Shown: positions 58,037-64,000 of the stretch, piece after piece
Position numbering within the stretch: position 1 is the stretch's first letter
Layout: the number at the start of each line of letters is the position of its first letter
Origin: Aquilaria yunnanensis
Taxonomy: Eukaryota; Streptophyta; Magnoliopsida; Malvales; Thymelaeaceae
DNA: 64,000 nt
Reading direction: 5' to 3'
NCBI GenBank assembly: GCA_039654915.1
Contig: CM077597.1
Coordinates: 86,120,001 to 86,184,000 of the forward strand
Notes under the pieces: generated by a model
Seen by the model: the letters and a program-made list of their open reading frames with translations, nothing else
The model's database searches: none
Told to the model about the DNA's origin: nothing
Program-made: the position numbers and the translations under genes

Positions 58037-58894
58037 TGATAGCCAAAGGCTATTGCCTCTTTCTAGCTGAACTCCCTACCACAAGAATGGCCAGAAGAAA
58101 CTGGCGCTACCCGAGAAAAGATGGAATCATACACCTCGGGAGATAGCCGAAGAGCTCCGAGCCCGGCACACCAGGAAACTTGAGGATACTACTAGCCCCC
58201 CGAGGTTGTAAACAGATCGCCTTCGGAAAAGAGGCACCAGCTATTGCGGGTCGAACATGATCTCCCCGAAGGAGGAACTCCCTGAAGCTGGGAACCCCCC
58301 GAACTGAGGGCATGTTTCCCGAAGAGGCACCGTCCGTACCAAAGGATGACCTCACCCAGGGACCTCGGGAGTACGACAGGAGCATTTAAGGAAGCCTCTA
58401 ACATGTTGCCCACAGACATCACAAGTCGCCTCAAACGGCGCCCTGACACGCCGACGCCATCAAAGTCACATCATGGCCCGTCTCGGCTCAAGGCTCAAGG
58501 GGCCTGCTACCGGCTACTTGCCCCCTACGCCCAGAAATTCAGGAACATTTGACCGTACATGTGTCAAGATTTGAATGGGCTAGGCACTCCTATAAATACC
58601 AGGAAATAATATCTGGCATAGAGGTTGGCAAATAATCCGACTCCCCCACTCTGAGAAAACATGCACAGGCAAGCCTTCCTAGCCTCTTGTGCTATTCCTC
58701 CACTTTCTCTCAGAACCGCTGACTTGGGTGTCGGAGGCTCCTCCCCGGAAAAACACTCCGGGGACCTCCTAACCCCCATTTTCTGAGTTTTTCAGGCACT
58801 CTCCCTTGGGCAATCAAGCTTCCAAATGATCTTCCTCCCCAGAAGTCTCACCACCAGTCACCATGACTCTCAACGATGAAGCCGCTGGGCATCA
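58037..58894 (+). repeat. Tat-lineage 5' LTR
   Basis: 858 bp from TGATAGCC to GGGCATCA, ending two bases before the PBS. It contains a TATAAATA box and, downstream, GACTTGGGTGTCGGAGGC (58721-58738), a phrase typical of the transcribed part of Tat-type LTRs. No second LTR lies in the window, so the right boundary is set by the PBS. Confidence 0.8.
58591..58598 (+). promoter_or_regulatory. TATA box in Tat LTR
   Basis: TATAAATA, about 300 bp before the LTR end. It would place the transcription start near 58620-58630. Confidence 0.65.
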
Positions 58895-58896
58895 TT

Positions 58897-58914
58897 TGGC
58901 GCCGTCTGTGGGAA
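58897..58914 (+). other. Primer-binding site of the Tat element
   Basis: TGGCGCCGTCTGTGGGAA, the PBS form used by many Tat-type plant elements. I do not assign the tRNA. Confidence 0.8.
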
Positions 58915-60418
58915 ACCGCTCTGAGATCGCCGTCGTTGAAACTCGGCGTTCTAAGGACAAGGGGCTCCCAAGGTCCCCGTCTGCGCTTGAGACACAACCG
59001 GCTGCTGAGCAAACACTCCCAGGGACTTCTGTGCCCGAGGAAGACTGCCTTCTAGTAATCACTATGAGCTTCCTGAGAGACTTTCAGCATTCGGTCGTGT
59101 CTGAAATGACACAGCAGATCGATCGAAGGTGGCCACAGCAAACACAGGCCTAGAGACCTACCTCACTAGCACGCCCTCGGGAAAGAAGCCCGAAGTCTAC
59201 TTATCGCAGTTCGGGAAGCGGAGACCTGCGCGAAGAATCGTCCACAAAAAATATACCCCTCGGGAAATGGCCTGTGGGACAAAAGAGGTCTGAGCGACCG
59301 AAGGTCTTGCAGCGAAGAAGTTCGTCACCTGAGGCGAGGTCCCTGTCCCCTCAGCGCCGAACTTGCTCCCCGAAGAGGCGCCGGTAATCTCCCTCCCCCG
59401 AAGAAGGGCCTAGTGCCGCAGTGCTTATGGAGAGGATACTAGCACAGCTAGATAGGGTGGAGAAACAAATGGCCAGAAAACCCGTTTGGGCAGGCTGTCG
59501 GGAACATTCTGCGAAGATGACTCCCCATTCATTCAGGCCGTTGTTGAGGCAGCCATGCCAGGTGACTTCAGAGTGCCTCGGCTAGAGATTTATGATGGCC
59601 GTACTGATCCACAGGCCCATCTGACGAAGTACAGATGCAGCATGATAATGCACGGTGCCAACGACGCTACCATGTGCAAGTGCTTCAAAGTCACCCTCAC
59701 AGGGCCAACAACTGCGTGGTACAATTCATTGCCTCCAGGGACCATCACTGAGTTCCAGGAGTTGTCCACGGCCTTCACGCAGCAATTCATTGGGAGTCGG
59801 CCTACTGCGAAGATGCCTGTTCAGATGTTCAACATAGAACAGAGAAATGGAGAAACCATATGAGACTATGTCGAAAGATTCAACAGGGAAGCCCTGAGCG
59901 TCCCAGACTTCCGGCTTGAAATACGCATCCTCGCCATGACACGGGGCCTTCGGCGAGACTCACAGCTGTTTTATGAGTTCTCAAAGGACCCTCCGGATAC
60001 CCTCGGAGAATTTTACCGAAGGGTAGAACAGCACATGACCGCCGAGGAACTAAGAATGGCCGGGCCGAAGTCTGATCACCACCGCGCCGAAGGGTCTAAT
60101 CAGCAAGCCCGGCATCCGACCGAACAGGCAGGTCGACCTTGGAGGATGTGGGGAAGGAAACTACAAAGTTTCACACCCCTGAGCACTACACGGACAAACA
60201 TCCTCTTGGCGCTGGAAAGACAAGGGACGCAGATTCGACGGCCAAGGGCCATGACCGCCGACAATAAGAAAAACGCAAAGAAGTTCTACCAGTTTCATCG
60301 CGACCACCGCCACGACACCGAAGACTGCTTCCAGCTGAAGAAGTACATTGAGTTGCTAATAAAACTAGGCCAACTTCAGAAATATCTGCGGATGCCTTCC
60401 CCAAAAGGGAGAAAATAG
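58915..60418 (+). pseudogene. Tat gag (broken)
   Basis: The N-terminal part (to about 59485) is in one frame with TAG (59151) and TAA (59385). It is rich in Ser, Arg and Pro and ends in a short helix, LMERILAQLDRVEKQMARK. After a frameshift near 59485 the Gag core follows: FRVPRLEIYDGRTDPQAHL, TAWYNSLPPGTI, FQELSTAFTQQFIGSR, then TGA for an expected Arg codon before DYVERFNREAL (59861). LGEFYRRVEQHMTAEE and FHRDHRHDTEDCFQLKK complete it, with a stop TAG at 60416. FHRD.GHDTEDC is the usual C-terminal motif of Tat Gags. The true start is uncertain; an ATG at 58863 lies inside the LTR. Confidence 0.83.
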
Positions 60419-60574
60419 GAGGAAGAAAGGGCTGAAGACGAGGACTACGAGTCCGACAGACAGAGAAACCGAAGTCCGAAAAGGCGCCCTCCACCTCTGG
60501 CAGGGGTAATACAAACAATCACCACGGGGCTCCCATCCTCGAAAAGAAAGCGGAAGGTCAGAGAGATTGCGGTC

Positions 60575-62215
60575 ATGGAATATCAAAGTCCAGCAAAGAA
60601 GGTGGCCCGCAAAGATGGATCCACCGTCATCTTCCCCCACGACGACCCGCTACTGATCATGGCGAGGATAGGGAACTGGGACGTCAAAAGAGTGCTACTT
60701 GATCATGGATCAAATGTTGACGTCCTATTCTCGCATTTACTGCCGAAGTTGGGCATCTCCAGTAGTGAGCTCAAGCCTGTCACCATGCCCACCTTCGGGT
60801 TTGGACCGTCCGAACTACCCGTCCTCGGATGGATAGACCTCCCCTTGATGATGAAAGGAACTTCGGTAGACAGAACAGCTAAGTTGTACGCCTTCGTAAT
60901 GGCAAGATTTATCGTCATGGACGTCCCTTCTTCGTATAACGCCATCCTTGGAAGGCAGACACAGGGAAACCTGCACATTCGCCCTGATGTGAAGTACTTG
61001 ACTGTCACATTCGCCACCAAGGATGGAGATGCAGAGGTCTTCATAGATCAAGCCGAAGTAAGGAAGGTGTTTGTGAAAGCACGAAAAGCTCCGGCAAACA
61101 ACTATACACAAACGGTGGAGGCAAAGGCGCAAGAGAAAGGCAAAGAAGAAGATCCCGTGAAGACAGAAACAGAAACAGTAGAACTTGTCCCAGGACAATC
61201 TACCCGAATAGGGAAGAGCTTGGCCGAAGGTAACAAGGAAAGACTTGTATCCTTTCTACTGGAAAATAAAGATCTATTTGCCTACTCGCCAAAAGATATG
61301 CCAGGGGTGAACCCTGGCATAATACAGCATAGCCTCAAAGTAAGTCCGGAAGTAAAGCCTGTCCGGCAAAAGAAACGGAGCATCTCAGCCCATAAGAGCA
61401 ACTTTGTCAAAACCGAAGTCCAATGCCTGTTAGATGCTGAAGTCATCAGGGAGGTCAAGTACCCCGAATGGATAAGCAACGTGGTCATTGCCACAAAAGA
61501 AGGTAGCAGCAAACTCCGGATGTGCATCGACTTCAGAAACTTGAACGATGCTTGCCCGAAAGACTCATACCCGCTCCCACCAATAGACCAACTGGTAGAC
61601 TCAACTGCCGAATACGGGCTCCTAAGTTTCCTAGACGCCTTCAGTGGCTACCATCAGATAAGGATGGACCCCGAAGATGAAGAAAAAATCGCCTTCGTCA
61701 CCGAAGGAGGAACATACTGCTACGTAAGGATGCCCTTCGGGCTCAAAAACGCTGGAGCCACCTACCAAAGGTTGATGAACAAGGTCTTTAAGGACCAAAT
61801 GGGAAGAAACATGAAGGTGTATGTTGACGATATGATAGTCAAGAGCAAACTGCCTGGCAACCACGTTGCAGATCTGGAAGAAACCTTCCAAAAGCTCAGA
61901 GCCTTCGGGATTCGTCTCAATCCTGAAAAGTGCATCTTCGGGGTGACCTCAGGAAAATTCCTTGGGTACATGGTATCCGAAAGAGGCATCGATGCTAACC
62001 CCGAGAAAATCAAGGCTCTGCTTGAGTTTCAAACTCCTGCCACAGTGAAAGATGTGCAGAGACTTACCGGAAGAATAACCTCTTTGGGCAGGTTTATTTC
62101 CAGGTACGGAGATAGGTGCCGGCCTTTCTTCAAAGTCCTCAGTAAAGCAGCAAAAAAGGAGGACGACCTTGGAAGAAATGATCATGTTTGGGATGAAGAC
62201 TGCCAAAAGGCCTAG
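60575..62215 (+). pseudogene. Tat protease and reverse transcriptase
   Basis: A 546-codon open stretch, the longest in the window. Residues 43-45 are the protease triad but read DHG (VLLDHGSNVDVLF), a residue not normal for aspartic proteases. RT spans about residues 290-500: WISNVVIATKEGSSKLRMCI, PKDSYPLPPIDQLVDS, FLDAFSGYHQIRM, RMPFGLKNAGATYQRLMNKV, the intact catalytic YVDD (residues 416-419) and FLGYMVSERGIDANPEKI. The frame ends in TAG (62213) after VWDEDCQKA, continues in the same frame on both sides, and is in frame with gag upstream. The internal ATG at 60575 is unlikely to be a genuine start. Confidence 0.92.
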
Positions 62216-63060
62216 GAAGAACTCAGAATCTACCTGGCCAACCTGCCTACTCTGTGATAGCCTCACGAGGGAGAGCCCCTCGTACTGTACCTCGCCATCA
62301 CAGGAAAAGCCGTGAGCTCGGTCCTTATGAAAGAAGAAGGGCCAAAACAATGGCCGGTCTACTATGTGAGCAAATCCCTGCATGGCGCCGAAATCAGGTA
62401 CTCTCTACTGCAAAAAGCTATATACGCCTTGGTGCTTGCAGGGAGAAGGCTACGACCGTACTTTCGGGCTCACCCCATCATCGTCCGAACTAGTCTGCCG
62501 CTACGGGACGTCATGAGGAAAATTGATCATTCTGGCAGGCTCTCCAAGTGGTGTATAGAGCTTGGCGAACACGATATCACTTATGAACCCCGGAAGGCCA
62601 TAAAAGCTCAAGCATTGGCAGACTTTATTGCCGAAATACCCACCGCTGAGAACAGCCACCAAGATTCGAACGAGGGTGAGCCAGAATGGACCTTGCATGT
62701 TGATGGAGCCTCGGGGTCCGAACACCAGGGAGCTGGGGTAGTTATCAGAGGCCCCGAAGGCCTAGAGGTAATAAAGGCTATCAAATTCAGCTTCAATGCC
62801 ACTAACAATGTGGCTGAGTATGAAGCTCTCATAGCGGGATTGCGCCTAGCCAGAAAAATTGGCGTGAGAAACTTAAGGGCTCACAGTGATTCCCAGCTAG
62901 TAGTTTGGCAGACGGCAGGAGATTATGGGGCGAAGGACCCAACCTTGGCAAAATACCATGAGCTGGTAACAAAACTCATCCAAGAGTTTGACGCCGTACG
63001 GATTGAAAACGTACCCCGGTGGAATAACACCGAGGCAGATTGCTTGGCAAAGTCACAAGC
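62216..63060 (+). pseudogene. Tat connection/RNase H plus second, archaeal-type RNase H
   Basis: Same frame as RT. EELRIYLANLPTL is followed by TGA TAG (62255-62260) where relatives have two Ser codons. LVLYLAITGKAVSSVLM and QWPVYYVSKSLHGAE form the original gypsy RNase H, which lacks its first acidic residue (LYLA in place of YTDA), as is usual in this lineage. A second RNase H then follows: TLHVDGASGSEHQGAGVVI, NNVAEYEALIAGLRLA, LRAHSDSQLVVWQ and NTEADCLAK. Its acidic residues Asp, Glu, Asp and Asp are all in place. The frame from 62261 is open to the window end. Confidence 0.88.
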
Positions 63061-63099
63061 ATACACCGAGGTGCTAGACCATCCGAGCATCACGGTGCT

Positions 63100-64000
63100 G
63101 AGGATAGCAACCTCGGGAAAAGGATGGAAAAACCCAATGAAAAGGTATCTCGCGGAAAATGTGCTTCCCGAGGACCCCAGCGACGCCGCAAAACTACGAA
63201 GACATTCAGGCCGATTCTTCCTAATCGGCGAAGAACTATATCGGCAAGGATACGCCAATCCACTGCAAAGGTGTGTGGACGAAGAGGATACTGACATGAT
63301 CCTTGAAGAAGTCCACGAAGGCGTTTGTGGTTTGCACATCAGAACCGACGCTCTGGCAGCGGTAATACTTCGCCAAGGATACTTCTGGCCTACACTAAGA
63401 AAGGACGCAAGGCAGTTCATCCGAAAAAGCGGTAGTTGCCAGAGACACGCGAACATCCAAAGGGCACCCTCGGAAATGGTAACTTCGGCTAACTATCCCT
63501 GGCCTTTCGCAGTCTGGGGTATAGACCTTATTGGGCCACTCCCCACTGCGCCTAGAGGAGTGAAATTCTGCGTAGTAGCAGTAGACTATTTCTCCAAATG
63601 GATCGAGGTAGAACCGCTAGCGACTATCTCGGCAAAAAAAGTGAAAAAGTTCGTATGGAAGAACATTGTATGCAGATTCAGCATACCGAGGGTACTAGTA
63701 GCTAATAATGGATCCCAATTCATAGACAAAGGATTCCAGGAATTTATCAGTGACCTCGGCATAAAGATGCACTTCGCCCCAGTAGCTCACCCCCAAAGTA
63801 ACGGGCAGGTGGAAGTATCTAACAGGACCATAAAAGATGGCCTGAAAAAGAGACTGGGAGAAGCAAAAGGGAAATGGCCAGGAGAACTCCAAAGCGTATT
63901 ATGGAGCTACCGAACGATGCCTCGAAGGGCCACAGGGGAAACTCCCTTTTCACTCATCTTCGGGACAGAGGCCATTATCCCAGTCAAGATAGTCAGACCA
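63100..64000 (+). pseudogene. Tat integrase (partial at edge, catalytic residue lost)
   Basis: The finger region has His in EEVHEGVCGLH (two) but reads RKSGSCQRHA: the first Cys of the CxxC pair is Ser. The catalytic core has Asp in VWGIDLIGPLP, but the second catalytic position reads VLVANNGSQF, Asn for Asp, and Glu in NGQVEVSNRTIK. WSYRTMPRRATGETPFSLIF follows to the edge. No stop is seen in this segment, so the lesions are missense. The C-terminus and 3' LTR lie beyond the window. Confidence 0.88.

Larger units (their letters stand above)
58037..64000 (+). mobile_element. Ty3/gypsy Tat-lineage element, 5' part (runs off window)
   Basis: Inserted into the gag above, with CTTAG (58032-58036) as the presumed left TSD. 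Order: 858-bp LTR, PBS TGGCGCCGTCTGTGGGAA, gag, protease, RT, RNase H, a second (archaeal-type) RNase H, integrase. The extra RNase H is a hallmark of the Tat lineage (Ogre/Retand and relatives). GC content is clearly higher than in the surroundings, with CCGAAG-rich codon use. Coding sequence is in one frame from about 59486 to the edge but carries five in-frame stops, plus a frameshift near 59485. Confidence 0.9.

Noticed and set aside
58863..59153. 96-codon frame starting at ATG 58863 as a separate gene
   Set aside because: The ATG lies in the LTR and the frame crosses the PBS. It is the decayed gag N-terminal region, not an independent gene.
60186..60640. Minus-strand open frames of 91-110 codons over the Tat gag
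   Set aside because: Antisense shadows of the gag frame in GC-rich sequence; no domain and no promoter.

Overview
The window looks like intergenic heterochromatin from a flowering-plant nuclear genome, probably a dicot; I cannot name the species. It is AT-rich apart from one GC-richer element at the right edge. I find no intact host gene, rRNA or tRNA gene. Most of the sequence is transposable elements at several stages of decay. Several element ends are fixed by exact 5-bp target-site duplications (TSDs) that I read directly.

Region by region: 1-4920 is non-coding AT-rich sequence with microsatellites, a CACTA-like terminus ending at 2571, and short dispersed repeats. 4920-7430 is a minus-strand LINE remnant (zf-RVT, linker, RNase H) split by a 1.5-kb insert with 15-bp inverted ends and an 82-bp minisatellite. 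9141-20903 is a complete but dead minus-strand Ty3/gypsy Tekay/Del chromovirus (TSD GAGGG). 20955-22213 is a three-LTR tandem array of a tiny retrotransposon with 165-bp LTRs (TRIM class; TSD TGTTT). 22805-23718 is a CACTA-like end. 23719-25243 is a head-to-head TRIM array forming a long palindrome. 28064-29158 is a third TRIM array, inverted inside but still flanked by TSD CTAAG. 30299-33620 is a solo Tekay LTR (TSD CTAAT) inside an AT-rich tandem repeat. 34930-56176 is a three-LTR, two-body Tekay cluster flanked by a single TSD (AGTGA). 56791-58036 is a chimera: a TRIM LTR fused to the Tekay primer-binding site (PBS), leader and gag. It is interrupted at 58037 by a Tat-lineage Ty3/gypsy element (858-bp LTR, gag-pol with an extra RNase H) that runs off the window.

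How the parts relate: the Tekay copies encode gag, protease, RT/RNase H, integrase and a C-terminal chromodomain, but every copy has stops, frameshifts and lost catalytic residues. The TRIMs encode nothing. They share the initiator tRNA-Met PBS and very similar LTR termini with Tekay, and the 56791 chimera physically joins the two families. I therefore infer that Tekay proteins could have mobilised the TRIMs. All three Tekay bodies keep a 94-bp GT-AG interval at the gag/pol boundary. Removing it joins gag to pol in frame; retaining it ends Gag at a conserved stop. A strong splice donor and acceptor also flank the leader. These candidate introns and the TRIM/Tekay chimera are the observations most worth testing.
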